Source of the DNA: Oscillospiraceae bacterium
Lineage (GTDB): Bacteria > Bacillota > Clostridia > Oscillospirales > Ruminococcaceae
Assembly: GCA_021200775.1 (NCBI GenBank)
Contig: JAJQGB010000016.1
Span: forward strand, 55,684 to 119,683
Direction of reading: 5' to 3'
Length of the DNA: 64,000 nt
The notes under the pieces are model-generated. The model was not told the origin of the DNA. It made no database searches and saw nothing but the letters and a program-made list of their open reading frames with translations. Numbering within the stretch: position 1 is the stretch's first letter; the number at the start of each line of letters is the position of its first letter. The position numbers were made by a program, and so were the translations under genes. Positions 43,626-52,367 of this stretch are shown here, piece after piece.

Positions 43626-44873
43626 ATGACAAAAGAACTTCTCCCCGGCGAACGAGCAGGCGAAATAGTAGTCCCTGCCTCGAAATCTCAGGCGCACCGA
43701 GCTGTTATCTTAGCGGCTCTCGGCAATCACGATGTTGAGATAACTTGTAAAGGCATCTCCAATGACATCATTGCCACCGCCGACTGCATGAACTCAGCAG
43801 GCGCTAATATCGGGATTTCCGACAATAAAATACACGTCTCGCCGGTTTCAAGTCAACACTCAGACACTTTTGAATGTGGAGAAAGCGGCTCGACGCTTCG
43901 GTTCCTCTTACCGGTTTTCGGAGCATTGGGAGTTGAGGGAGAGTTTATCCCCAAAGGCAGACTAATCGACCGCCCACTGAATCCTCTTGATGAAGTGCTC
44001 AAAAGCCACGGCATGAGTATAGTTAAAACTGCGACCACGATTAAGTGCACAGGCAAACTCATTCCCGGCGAATACGAAATCCCCGGGGATGTCTCATCGC
44101 AGTATATAACCGGTCTTCTGATGGCTTTGCCACTTCTTGACGGCGATAGTAGCCTTCGGGTGACAGGAGCTCTTCAGTCAAAAGGCTATGTTGCGATGAC
44201 CGAGGAATTGCTTGTAAAAGCCGGTATAGATTACACCCACACCGGCGATACATATTTCATAAAAGGCTCCCAGAAGCCCGACATGGGTTCACACTTTACG
44301 GTTGAGGGCGACTACTCAAATGCGGCGTTTTATCTCTGTATGGGCGCCCTTTCGACGGATGGCGTAACCGTACACGGTCTCAACCCCGATTCAGCTCAGG
44401 GTGACAAGGCGGCAATATCGGTGCTCAAAGAAATGGGCGCAGATATCACTACAGACGGCAACTCGGTGACAGTAAAGAAGGGAAGTCTTAAGAGCGTCAC
44501 GATAGACGCCTCCCAGATTCCCGACCTGATTCCAACGCTTAGCGTCGTAGCCTCCGTCTGTGAAGGCGAAACTTACATCATCAACGCCGAACGCCTCAGA
44601 ATCAAAGAATCGGACAGAATCGCCTCGACATGCGCCCTCATAAACAATCTCGGCGGCAATGCGAAAGAGCTTCCCGACGGAATCGTAATAACCGGAGTTA
44701 AGAATCTCACCGGTGGAACGGTTGATTCCTGCAACGACCACCGAATCGCAATGAGTGCGGCGGTTGCGGCTTGCACATCAACCGGTAAAGTAACAGTACT
44801 TGACAGCATGTGCGTAAGAAAGTCTTATCCCGATTTCTGGGAGGACTTCGCAACGCTTGAAATAAAATCATAA
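43626..44873 (+). CDS. aroA: 5-enolpyruvylshikimate-3-phosphate synthase
   Basis: AroA transfers enolpyruvyl from PEP to shikimate 3-phosphate. The 415-residue two-domain protein has VPASKSQAHRA, CGESGSTLRFLLP, and C-terminal RIKESDR and DHRIAMSAAVA motifs. The N-terminal SQAHR replaces the more usual SKSxTxR signature, as in some Clostridia. One base separates it from aroB; aroC follows after 15 nt with AAAGGATGG. Confidence 0.95.
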   Translation: MTKELLPGERAGEIVVPASKSQAHRAVILAALGNHDVEITCKGISNDIIATADCMNSAGANIGISDNKIHVSPVSSQHSDTFECGESGSTLRFLLPVFGALGVEGEFIPKGRLIDRPLNPLDEVLKSHGMSIVKTATTIKCTGKLIPGEYEIPGDVSSQYITGLLMALPLLDGDSSLRVTGALQSKGYVAMTEELLVKAGIDYTHTGDTYFIKGSQKPDMGSHFTVEGDYSNAAFYLCMGALSTDGVTVHGLNPDSAQGDKAAISVLKEMGADITTDGNSVTVKKGSLKSVTIDASQIPDLIPTLSVVASVCEGETYIINAERLRIKESDRIASTCALINNLGGNAKELPDGIVITGVKNLTGGTVDSCNDHRIAMSAAVAACTSTGKVTVLDSMCVRKSYPDFWEDFATLEIKS

Positions 44874-44888
44874 AAAGGATGGTGCAAG

Positions 44889-45956
44889 ATGGCAAGCAGT
44901 ATCGGCAGTAACATCAGGCTCACCATATTCGGTCAGTCTCACTCGGCGGCAATCGGAATGACTCTGGAAGGACTCCCAGCCGGAGTAAAAATCGACTTTG
45001 ACAAGCTGGAAGCCTTCACATCCCGCCGTGCTCCCGGCAAGAATGCCTATTCAACTGCCCGCAAGGAAGCTGACAAGCCGGAGTTTGTCTCGGGACTTCG
45101 TGAGGGAGTCACCTGCGGCGCACCACTGACGGCAATTATAAGAAACACCGACACCCGTTCAAACGACTATTCGGAGCTTAAAATCCTTCCTCGACCCGGT
45201 CACGCCGACTTCACGGCTTCCGTCAAATACGGCGGCAATCAGGACTATGCCGGCGGAGGGCACTTCTCGGGAAGGCTTACAGCTCCACTATGCGTTGCAG
45301 GCGGAATAGTACTACAGATTCTCGAAAGCCTCGGGATTACCATTATCTCCCGAATCGCATCCATCGGCAATGTTTCGGACGACGGCGAACTTCTTGAATC
45401 GACGGCTTCTAAACCTTTCCCGACAGTAAGCGACGAAAGCGCCACTAAAATGCAGGAGTGTATAGCTTCAGTTAAGAGCGAAGGCGATTCCGTCGGGGGA
45501 ATAGTCGAGTGTAAAGTTTTGGGACTTCCCACAGGACTAGGCGATCCGATGTTCGACGGAATGGAAAACAGGATTGCAAACATCGTTTTCGGAATCCCTG
45601 CCGTTAAAGGCTTGGAATTTGGAATCGGATTTGAGGCATCAAAGCTCCGTGGAAGCGAGAATAACGACCCGTTTGAAGTCAGGGACGGCAAAGTAGTCAC
45701 CACAACGAATAATTGCGGAGGAATCTTGGGCGGCATAACAACTGGGATGCCTCTAGTGTTCAAAGTTGCGTTCAAGCCGACTCCGTCCATCTCACAGAAA
45801 CAGCACAGTGTAAGGCTTGATACCTTGACAGAGGGCGAGCTTGTTGTGAAAGGCAGGCACGATCCGTGCATAGTACCACGTGCGGTTCCATGTGTTGAAG
45901 CCGCCGCTGCAATCGCTGTTTACGATGCATATTTAGAATACAAGAAATATCTATAA
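44889..45956 (+). CDS. aroC: Chorismate synthase
   Basis: AroC eliminates phosphate from EPSP to form chorismate using reduced FMN. The 355-residue protein has GQSHSAAIGMTLEGLPAG near the N-terminus, RPGHADFTASVKYGG, the FSGRLTA stretch and the C-terminal GRHDPCIVPRAVPCVEA. All FMN-binding motifs look intact. It lies between aroA and pheA in the operon. Confidence 0.96.
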   Translation: MASSIGSNIRLTIFGQSHSAAIGMTLEGLPAGVKIDFDKLEAFTSRRAPGKNAYSTARKEADKPEFVSGLREGVTCGAPLTAIIRNTDTRSNDYSELKILPRPGHADFTASVKYGGNQDYAGGGHFSGRLTAPLCVAGGIVLQILESLGITIISRIASIGNVSDDGELLESTASKPFPTVSDESATKMQECIASVKSEGDSVGGIVECKVLGLPTGLGDPMFDGMENRIANIVFGIPAVKGLEFGIGFEASKLRGSENNDPFEVRDGKVVTTTNNCGGILGGITTGMPLVFKVAFKPTPSISQKQHSVRLDTLTEGELVVKGRHDPCIVPRAVPCVEAAAAIAVYDAYLEYKKYL

Positions 45957-45976
45957 AATTTGAAAGGACATGACAT

Positions 45977-47164
45977 ATGGCTACTGTAGAAGAAACTGAG
46001 AAGATTACATCTGCAAATCCCGATGGCAGAAAGGTCTATCGTGACAAAATCGACGAAATCGACAATGAGATAGTCCGCCTTTTTGGCGAGAGAATGGAAA
46101 CCGCTTCCGGGCTCGCATCTTTTAAAAAGGAGCACAGTCTTCCGGTACTCGACATCCGCCGTGAGCGTGAGAAGATTCAGGACGTAGTCGACAAGACCCC
46201 CGACGAATTAAAGGAGTACACCGAGCTTCTCTATTCGTTTATCTTAGAGCTCAGCCGCGGATACCAGAACAGATTAGTCGGCAGTGGAAGCGAACTCAGC
46301 GCAAAGATTTCCCAGGCAATAGAAAACACTCCCAAGCTTTTCCCTGAGCGTGCAGTAGTCGCCTGTCAGGGCGTTGAGGGCGCATATTCTTCGATAGCCG
46401 CCGACAAGCTCTTCAAGTCTCCGAATGTCATGTATTTCTCTACCTTCGACGCCGTTTTCACCGCTATCGAAAAGGGCTTCTGCAAGTACGGTGTAATTCC
46501 GCTTGAAAACAGCACCGCCGGCTCGGTAAACTCCGTTTACGACCTGATGACAAAGCACAGCTTCAGCATCGTCCGGAGCATCCGCCTCAAAGTTGAGCAC
46601 AATCTTCTTGCGAAGAAGGGCACCAAGCTCGAAGATATCACCGAAATCTATTCCCACCAGCAGGCTATCAGCCAGTGTGCCGAGTTTCTCTCCACATTGA
46701 AGGGAGTTAAGGTCATTCCTTGCGAGAACACCGCTGTCGCCGCAAAGATGGTTGCCGAGTCTGACAGGAACGATATCGCAACCCTTTCATCCGGTGAGTG
46801 CCAGAAGCTCTATGGCTTGGAGTGCCTGAAGCCAGCCGTTCAGGACAACGACAACAACTACACCAGATTCATCTGCATTTCAAAGGATTTGGAGATTTAT
46901 CCCGGTGCCGACAGAACCAGCCTTATGTGCGTTCTCGAAGACAAGCCCGGCTCGCTCTATAAGTTTTTGTCACGTCTCTATGCTTTCGGAATTAATCTCT
47001 CAAAGCTTGAAAGCCGCCCGATTCCAGACAAGGATTTCGAGTTCATGTTCTACTTCGACCTCGACACCTCCGTCTACTCTCCTCAGTTCCTTCAGCTGAT
47101 GAGCGAACTCGGCGATATTACGAGCGAGTACAGCTATTTGGGAAGCTATAGAGAGGTAATGTGA
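45977..47164 (+). CDS. pheA: Bifunctional chorismate mutase/prephenate dehydratase
   Basis: The 395-residue fusion has an AroQ-type chorismate mutase (about residues 18-105, DEIDNEIVRLFGERM), a prephenate dehydratase domain (about 125-300, GVEGAYSS, PLENSTAGSV, and the catalytic TRFICI) and a C-terminal ACT domain (about 310-390) with GSLYKFLSRLYAFGINLSKLESRP, where ESRP binds Phe. It therefore supplies both mutase and dehydratase activity and is feedback-sensitive by family knowledge. It lies 20 nt after aroC. Confidence 0.95.
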   Translation: MATVEETEKITSANPDGRKVYRDKIDEIDNEIVRLFGERMETASGLASFKKEHSLPVLDIRREREKIQDVVDKTPDELKEYTELLYSFILELSRGYQNRLVGSGSELSAKISQAIENTPKLFPERAVVACQGVEGAYSSIAADKLFKSPNVMYFSTFDAVFTAIEKGFCKYGVIPLENSTAGSVNSVYDLMTKHSFSIVRSIRLKVEHNLLAKKGTKLEDITEIYSHQQAISQCAEFLSTLKGVKVIPCENTAVAAKMVAESDRNDIATLSSGECQKLYGLECLKPAVQDNDNNYTRFICISKDLEIYPGADRTSLMCVLEDKPGSLYKFLSRLYAFGINLSKLESRPIPDKDFEFMFYFDLDTSVYSPQFLQLMSELGDITSEYSYLGSYREVM

Positions 47165-47165
47165 A

Positions 47166-48395
47166 ATGACCCTTAAATGCGGTCTATTGGGAGAAATGCT
47201 CGGGCATAGCTATTCTCCCAGGATTCACGCCTATTTGGGCGACTATGACTACCGTCTCTACGAAGTCCCAAAAGATAGAGTCGAAGATTTTATCTTAAAC
47301 GGCGACTGGGACGGTTTGAATGTCACGATACCGTATAAAAAGGTCGCCGCATCCCTTTGCGACGAGCTTTCGGATATTGCACGAGACCTCGGAAGCGTCA
47401 ACACTATTGTCAGGCGTGACGGTAAGCTCTATGGCTACAACACCGACTACTATGGCTTTCGGAGCATGGTTCTTGAAACTGGAGTCGATATCTCCGGCAA
47501 AAAAGCTTTGGTTCTCGGCACCGGCGGCACCGGCGTTACCGTCGAGAAAGTCTTATCCGAAATGGGCGCCGAAGTTGTCCCGATAAGCAGGACAGGCAAA
47601 AATAACTACGACAACATCGAGAAGCACTCCGATGCCGTCTTGGTAGTCAACGCAACCCCCGTTGGCATGTACCCGAAAAACGGCGCATCTCCTTTGGATT
47701 TAAGAAAAATCCCTGCTTGCGAGTGTGTTCTTGACGTAATCTACAACCCGATGAGAACGGCTCTTATTCTGCAAGCAGAAAGCTTGGGACTCAAGTACAA
47801 GAGCGGGCTTCACATGCTCGTGGCACAGGCAAAATACAGTGCTGAACGCTTCCAGAACAAAGAAATTAGTGACGATTCGGTTACATTTATCGAAAATTCA
47901 TTGACAAGAGAGCTCGAAAACATTATACTAATCGGTATGCCCGGCAGTGGTAAATCGGTCGTTGCACAGGCACTTGGACATAGACTTCATAGGCAAGTAA
48001 TCGAAACCGACGCAGAAATCGTGAAGTCGGCAGGGTGCACTATTCCCGAAATATTCGAGAAATCCAGCGAAAGTGAATTCCGTCGGTTTGAAACATCTCA
48101 GATGCAAGCCTCCGGCAAGCTGTCAGAGAGAATCATCTCCACCGGCGGCGGAGTCGTGACTGTAGAAGAGAACTACAACCTTCTCCACCAGAACGGAATC
48201 ATCGTCTGGCTCGAACGTGACACAAATAAACTCCCGACCGACGGCAGACCAATCTCCCAGAAGTCAAATCTTCGGGAGCTCTACGAAAAGCGGAAGCCGA
48301 TGTATGAGCGCTTTGCGGACGTAAAGGTCGATAACAACGGAACAGTTGCGCAAACCGTCGACAGGATTATCAAAGGAATCGAGGGCTCAATATGA
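47166..48395 (+). CDS. aroEK: Shikimate dehydrogenase-shikimate kinase fusion
   Basis: The 409-residue protein joins AroE (1 to about 245) and AroK (about 250-409). AroE features are GHSYSPRIH, NVTIPYK with catalytic K58, D94 in YNTDYYG, the NADP loop LGTGGTG and NATPVGM. AroK features are Walker A GMPGSGKS (257-264), DAEI, STGGGVV and RKPMYE. It would catalyse two consecutive-pathway steps around shikimate. A short linker separates the domains without a stop, so the fusion is real at sequence level. aroQ overlaps its end by 4 nt. Confidence 0.93.
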   Translation: MTLKCGLLGEMLGHSYSPRIHAYLGDYDYRLYEVPKDRVEDFILNGDWDGLNVTIPYKKVAASLCDELSDIARDLGSVNTIVRRDGKLYGYNTDYYGFRSMVLETGVDISGKKALVLGTGGTGVTVEKVLSEMGAEVVPISRTGKNNYDNIEKHSDAVLVVNATPVGMYPKNGASPLDLRKIPACECVLDVIYNPMRTALILQAESLGLKYKSGLHMLVAQAKYSAERFQNKEISDDSVTFIENSLTRELENIILIGMPGSGKSVVAQALGHRLHRQVIETDAEIVKSAGCTIPEIFEKSSESEFRRFETSQMQASGKLSERIISTGGGVVTVEENYNLLHQNGIIVWLERDTNKLPTDGRPISQKSNLRELYEKRKPMYERFADVKVDNNGTVAQTVDRIIKGIEGSI

Positions 48396-48832
48396 AGATA
48401 CTTGTAATAAACGGTCCGAACCTCAATATGCTCGGAATCAGGGAGCCTGGAATCTATGGCTCCGAAACTTATGCATCTTTGGTGAGCCTTATTTCCGACT
48501 ACTGCGACAGCAGGGGAATTGAAGTAGAGTTCTTCCAGTCTAATCACGAAGGCGCAATCGTCGACAAGATTCAGGAAGCCTATGGCGTTTTCGACGGAAT
48601 TGTCATAAATCCTGCGGCTTACACTCACACAAGCGTCGCAATTCTTGATGCTTTGAAGGCTGTTTCAATTCCTGCTGTAGAAGTGCATATTTCGGCTGTC
48701 AACGAGCGTGAAGACTTCCGCCAGATTTCCTATGCCGGCAAAGCGTGCGTGAAGACCTATATTGGACTCGGCTTTAACGGCTATATCGAAGCCGTGAAGT
48801 TCTTGGAGGATTATCTCACCAAGAAGCAATAA
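48392..48832 (+). CDS. aroQ: Type II 3-dehydroquinate dehydratase
   Basis: AroQ dehydrates 3-dehydroquinate to 3-dehydroshikimate. The 146-residue protein has INGPNLNMLGIREPGIYG with the catalytic Tyr, SNHEGAIVDKIQ, INPAAYTHTSVAI and EVHISAVNERE with the active-site His and Arg. Length is normal. It completes the seven shikimate enzymes in this operon. No terminator is visible between it and the degV gene 27 nt on. Confidence 0.96.
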   Translation: MKILVINGPNLNMLGIREPGIYGSETYASLVSLISDYCDSRGIEVEFFQSNHEGAIVDKIQEAYGVFDGIVINPAAYTHTSVAILDALKAVSIPAVEVHISAVNEREDFRQISYAGKACVKTYIGLGFNGYIEAVKFLEDYLTKKQ

Positions 48833-48859
48833 ATTTTTCATAACTAAAGGAGCAACCAA

Positions 48860-49708
48860 ATGGCACTAAGACTTGTAATCGACTCGGCATCAGACATAAC
48901 TGTAGAAGAGGCAAAAGAACACGGCTGGTATCTCATTCCACTGACCGTAACAATCGGCGACACGGAATACCGTGATGGCGTCGACATCACCCCCGACAGA
49001 TTCTATGATATGCTTGTCGAGTCGGACGAACTCCCTCACACATCTCAGCTCACACCGGCTGATTACGAAAAGGCTTTAGAAGAAGTTATCGCCGATGGCG
49101 ACACACCGTTTGTAATAACACTTTCTTCAAAGCTTTCCGGAACCTATCAGTCCGCCTGCATAGCGGCTGAAGCCTGCGAGGTTAAGCCGATAGTAGTAGA
49201 CAGCCTGAGTGCCGCATTCGGCGAAGCGGTATTTATAAGATACGCCGACTCCCTCATCCGTGAAGGAATGGAAGCCGAAGAGCTTGAAAAGACCCTCAAC
49301 GAAGTCAGACATAAGATAAGAATTCTGGCACTGCTTGATACTCTCGAATACCTGAGAAAGGGCGGCAGAATTTCGGCGGCAGTCGAGTTTGCGGGAAGCC
49401 TTCTCTCAATCAAGCCGGTAATCGGTGTTGAGGAGGGCGAAGTCGTGATGGTCGGAAAAGCCAGAGGATCGAAGAAGGGAAATAATCTTCTGAACGAGCT
49501 CATCAATAAAGGTAACGGCATCGACTTCTCAAAGCCATATTCGCTTGCCTATACCGGCAACAGCAGGGGATATCTCGATAAATACGCCGAGGATTCAAGG
49601 GCTCTCTGGGAATCTGAGTCTTCAGAACTTCCCGTAATGAGAATAGGTGCGACAATCGGTACACACATAGGACCCGGCGCAATAGGAGCAGTATTTTTTG
49701 AGAAGTAG
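48860..49708 (+). CDS. DegV-family fatty acid-binding protein (first copy)
   Basis: DegV proteins bind fatty acids for the FakAB fatty-acid kinase system. The 282-residue protein has DSASDITVEEAKEH, the TSQLTPADYEKAL segment with the SQ-rich ligand loop, LSSKLSGTYQSA, and the C-terminal IGTHIGPGAIGAVFF motif. AAAGGAG precedes the ATG. It lies just after the aro operon and 8 nt before a regulator gene. A second DegV is encoded at 50471-51331. No fakA kinase is in the window. Confidence 0.93.
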   Translation: MALRLVIDSASDITVEEAKEHGWYLIPLTVTIGDTEYRDGVDITPDRFYDMLVESDELPHTSQLTPADYEKALEEVIADGDTPFVITLSSKLSGTYQSACIAAEACEVKPIVVDSLSAAFGEAVFIRYADSLIREGMEAEELEKTLNEVRHKIRILALLDTLEYLRKGGRISAAVEFAGSLLSIKPVIGVEEGEVVMVGKARGSKKGNNLLNELINKGNGIDFSKPYSLAYTGNSRGYLDKYAEDSRALWESESSELPVMRIGATIGTHIGPGAIGAVFFEK

Positions 49709-49716
49709 AGGTATTC

Positions 49717-50319
49717 ATGAAAGAGATTGAGACCACTATAGCAAGTAATATAATAGAGCTCAGAACCCGAGCAGGGATGACCCAGCTTGAACTTGCCGAA
49801 AAGCTCAATTATTCCGACAAGTCCGTCTCAAAGTGGGAACGTGCAGAGGCTTTGCCTGACGTAATCGTGCTACGTAACATCGCTGACATCTTCGGCGTGA
49901 CGGTCGATTATCTCGTAAGACCGCACGACCCGGAAGAGAAAATCAGCATCTTGGATTCTGTCAAGTCGACTATACCATATCAGATTATAATGGCAATCAC
50001 TTCGGTCGGGATTATGACCGTTGCGACGATTCTTTTCATCATCTTCTGGCTGAGAGGAATAATCTATTGGCAGGTGTTCGTCTATGCCTTGCCAATCCTG
50101 ATGATTTCGCTTCTTGTCTTAAACTCAATCTGGCATGATGGCAAGTACAATTTTGTAATAGTCTCACTTCTGGTTCTGAGTATAGTCACGACTCTGTATG
50201 TGGTCTTTCTTAAGCATAACTGGTGGCAGTTATTCTTGATAGAGATTCCTGCGGAGGCACTGGTAGTCCTGAGCTTCCGGCTCTATCACGTGAATCACAA
50301 AAAAGACGAAAATCACTAA
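49717..50319 (+). CDS. XRE-family regulator with membrane domain
   Basis: The 200-residue protein has an N-terminal HTH-XRE domain (about 10-65, LRTRAGMTQLELAEKLNYSDKSVSKWERAEALPD) and four hydrophobic helices between about 85 and 185, so it is a membrane-tethered DNA-binding protein. GAGGT precedes the ATG. It is 8 nt downstream of degV and ends at a terminator, suggesting joint transcription with degV. Its ligand and targets are unknown; a link to membrane lipid state is a guess from context. Confidence 0.87.
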   Translation: MKEIETTIASNIIELRTRAGMTQLELAEKLNYSDKSVSKWERAEALPDVIVLRNIADIFGVTVDYLVRPHDPEEKISILDSVKSTIPYQIIMAITSVGIMTVATILFIIFWLRGIIYWQVFVYALPILMISLLVLNSIWHDGKYNFVIVSLLVLSIVTTLYVVFLKHNWWQLFLIEIPAEALVVLSFRLYHVNHKKDENH

Positions 50320-50327
50320 AAATATTG

Positions 50328-50369
50328 GCAGTAGAATTCCAGGATTTGGAGCTCTACTGCTTCTTTTTT
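50328..50369 (+). terminator. Terminator of the degV-XRE unit
   Basis: GCAGTAGA and TCTACTGC form a perfect 8-bp stem around a 17-nt loop followed by TTCTTTTTT. Confidence 0.85.
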
Positions 50370-50399
50370 AAGAGTAGAGTGAAAATTTGCAGGGGAAGA

Positions 50400-50428
50400 T
50401 TGAAATTTTCAGCCCAAAGTGGTATTAT
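50400..50428 (+). promoter_or_regulatory. Promoter of the second degV gene
   Basis: TTGAAA (50400-50405), 17 nt, TATTAT (50423-50428); an overlapping TATAAT at 50426 would have a 20-nt spacer. The start codon is about 43 nt further with AAGGAGA. Confidence 0.65.
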
Positions 50429-50470
50429 AATCAGCGAGCAAAACCCACAAGACTATAAGGAGACCTTTAA

Positions 50471-51331
50471 ATGATAAGACTTTTCACCGATACTTCTGCA
50501 AATCTGAGCCCTGCTATTCTCAGGGAGCATAATATCGAGCTTGTACATTTTCACTATAGCATAAATGACGAGGTCATAGAGTATAACACCATTGAGGGCT
50601 TCGACGGCAAGTCGTTCTATAAAGCCATGCGTGAGGGAGCGGACATCAAGACCTCGATGGTAAATATCGTAGACTATATGAAGGCATTTGAGCCTGCACT
50701 TCAGAATGGTGACGACGTCCTCTATGTCGGAATGGCAGGAGGAATCAGCGGTGCGATAGCTTCCGCAAAAATCGCCGCAAGCGAGCTTCAGGAATCCTAC
50801 CCAGAGCGCTCGATAATAATCTTCGATTCATATGCCGCATCATTGGGCGAGGGAATGCACGTTCTCGACGCCGCAGAGCTTATCGAAAAGGGCGAGAGAA
50901 TCGACGTTGTCGTCAATGAGCTCTACCATCGCAGAGAGCATCTCTGCCAGTATTTCACCGTCGACGACATGAAGTATCTCAAAAAAGGCGGTCGTGTTTC
51001 CGGAGCAGTTTCATTTGCCGGTTCGCTCTTAAACGTCAAGCCGATTCTCATGGGCGACAACACCGGTCACATCGTCTTCAATGGAGTAGCCAGAGGCGAA
51101 AAGCGTGCAATCGCTACTCTTGCCGACAAGTACCAGAAGCTCTGTTCGGACATGTCTCTTGACATAAGCATCGCCCACGCCGACAACGAAGAGGGAGCAA
51201 TGGCGCTCTTGGAACAACTCAAAGCCATCGGCTTCATCGGCAACGCCATGATAGAACAGTACGAGCCCGTAACCGGCGGTCATGCCGGACCTGGAACGAT
51301 AGCTTTGTTCTTTAGAGGAATACACAAGTAA
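50471..51331 (+). CDS. DegV-family fatty acid-binding protein (second copy)
   Basis: The 286-residue protein has FTDTSANLSPAIL, TSMVNIVDYMKAFE in place of the usual TSQ loop, GMAGGISGAIASAK, YLKKGGRVSGA and the C-terminal GGHAGPGTIALFF. It is clearly divergent from the copy at 48860, so the two may bind different acyl chains, as known for FakB paralogues. It has its own promoter and terminator. Confidence 0.92.
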   Translation: MIRLFTDTSANLSPAILREHNIELVHFHYSINDEVIEYNTIEGFDGKSFYKAMREGADIKTSMVNIVDYMKAFEPALQNGDDVLYVGMAGGISGAIASAKIAASELQESYPERSIIIFDSYAASLGEGMHVLDAAELIEKGERIDVVVNELYHRREHLCQYFTVDDMKYLKKGGRVSGAVSFAGSLLNVKPILMGDNTGHIVFNGVARGEKRAIATLADKYQKLCSDMSLDISIAHADNEEGAMALLEQLKAIGFIGNAMIEQYEPVTGGHAGPGTIALFFRGIHK

Positions 51332-51375
51332 AAATGTACAATGTACAATGGTGGTATCGGCTGACGCCGATAATC

Positions 51376-51404
51376 AAAAATCCGTCCAAGTGGCGGATTT
51401 TTTG
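51376..51404 (+). terminator. Terminator of the second degV gene
   Basis: AAATCCG and CGGATTT with a 9-nt loop followed by TTTTTG. A preceding small hairpin TATCGGC-TGAC-GCCGATA lies at about 51356-51373, and the stretch begins with two direct copies of TGTACAA. Confidence 0.8.
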
Positions 51405-51418
51405 TTTTCAGGCGATAT

Positions 51419-51474
51419 TTAACTTAGATTTAACATAACAGTGCTTTCAGACTTAACATTCGGTGCGTTATATT
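51419..51474 (+). promoter_or_regulatory. PHO-box-like promoter of the pst operon
   Basis: TTAACT (51419), TTAACA (51430) and TTAACA (51453) are spaced 11 and 23 bp, close to the 11-bp periodicity of PhoP boxes in Bacillota, and the last copy is 10 nt before TATATT (51469-51474). There is no consensus -35, as expected for an activator-dependent phosphate-starvation promoter. Confidence 0.7.
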
Positions 51475-51529
51475 AGAGCTACAGACAGACAAAGTCTGGC
51501 TTCTAAAATCTGAAAGGATGTTATTTGAA

Positions 51530-52339
51530 ATGAAAAAAGCAAAGATTTTTGCGCTTATTATCTGCCTCGTTATGGCACTCGGATGCTTCACCGCTTGTGG
51601 CGAAACCGAAGCTCAGTCGGTTTCCACCGATGGTTCCACCTCAATGGAGAAGGTTATGGGTTACTTCATGGAAGCATTCATGGAGGAGAATCCTGACATC
51701 ACCGTCACCTACAACCCGACCGGTTCCGGTTCCGGAATCCAGGCTGTAATCGACGGCACCTGTGACATCGGTCTTGCAAGCCGTAACTTAAAGGATTCAG
51801 AACTTGAAACCTGCGAGCAGACAGTGGTCGCAATCGACGGTATTGCAGTAATCGTCAACACCTCGAACACCGTGTCTGATTTGACAATCGCTCAGATTGC
51901 TTCCATCTTTACCGGCGAAATCACCAACTGGAGCGAAGTAGGCGGCGAGGATCTTCCGGTTGTCTGCATCGGACGTGAAGCTTCTTCCGGCACCCGTGAC
52001 GGCTTCGAGTCCATCACCGGAACTGCCGACGCTTGCGTATATTCTCAGGAGCTCACCTCCACAGGCGATGTTGTAAGCGCCGTTTCTTCCAACCCGAACG
52101 CAATCGGATATGTTTCGCTTGCATCTGTAAACGACACCGTAAGTGCAATCTCTGTTGAGGGAGTATATCCCACCAGCGAGACCGTCCTTGACGGCTCATA
52201 TCAGATTCAGAGAAACTTCGTCTTCGTAACAAAGAAGGATTCCAAGCTCTCTGACGCCGCTCAGGCATTCTATGACTATTGCACCAGCTCCGCAGTCAAT
52301 GAGTACATAGAAGCCGCAGGCTGTGTCCCCGTAAATTGA
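51530..52339 (+). CDS. pstS: Phosphate ABC transporter substrate-binding lipoprotein
   Basis: PstS captures phosphate outside the membrane. The start at ATG 51530 is preferred because GAAAGGA then has useful spacing; the ATG at 51518 overlaps it. The 269-residue protein has a lipoprotein signal with FTAC and the phosphate-binding segments STDGSTSMEKV, GSGSGIQAV, SRNLK and GREASSGTRDGFE. It heads pstSCAB-phoU-phoB-phoR, downstream of a PHO-box-like promoter. Confidence 0.94.
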   Translation: MKKAKIFALIICLVMALGCFTACGETEAQSVSTDGSTSMEKVMGYFMEAFMEENPDITVTYNPTGSGSGIQAVIDGTCDIGLASRNLKDSELETCEQTVVAIDGIAVIVNTSNTVSDLTIAQIASIFTGEITNWSEVGGEDLPVVCIGREASSGTRDGFESITGTADACVYSQELTSTGDVVSAVSSNPNAIGYVSLASVNDTVSAISVEGVYPTSETVLDGSYQIQRNFVFVTKKDSKLSDAAQAFYDYCTSSAVNEYIEAAGCVPVN

Positions 52340-52367
52340 ATACAGTGACAGAAAGGAAGCCGCAGGC

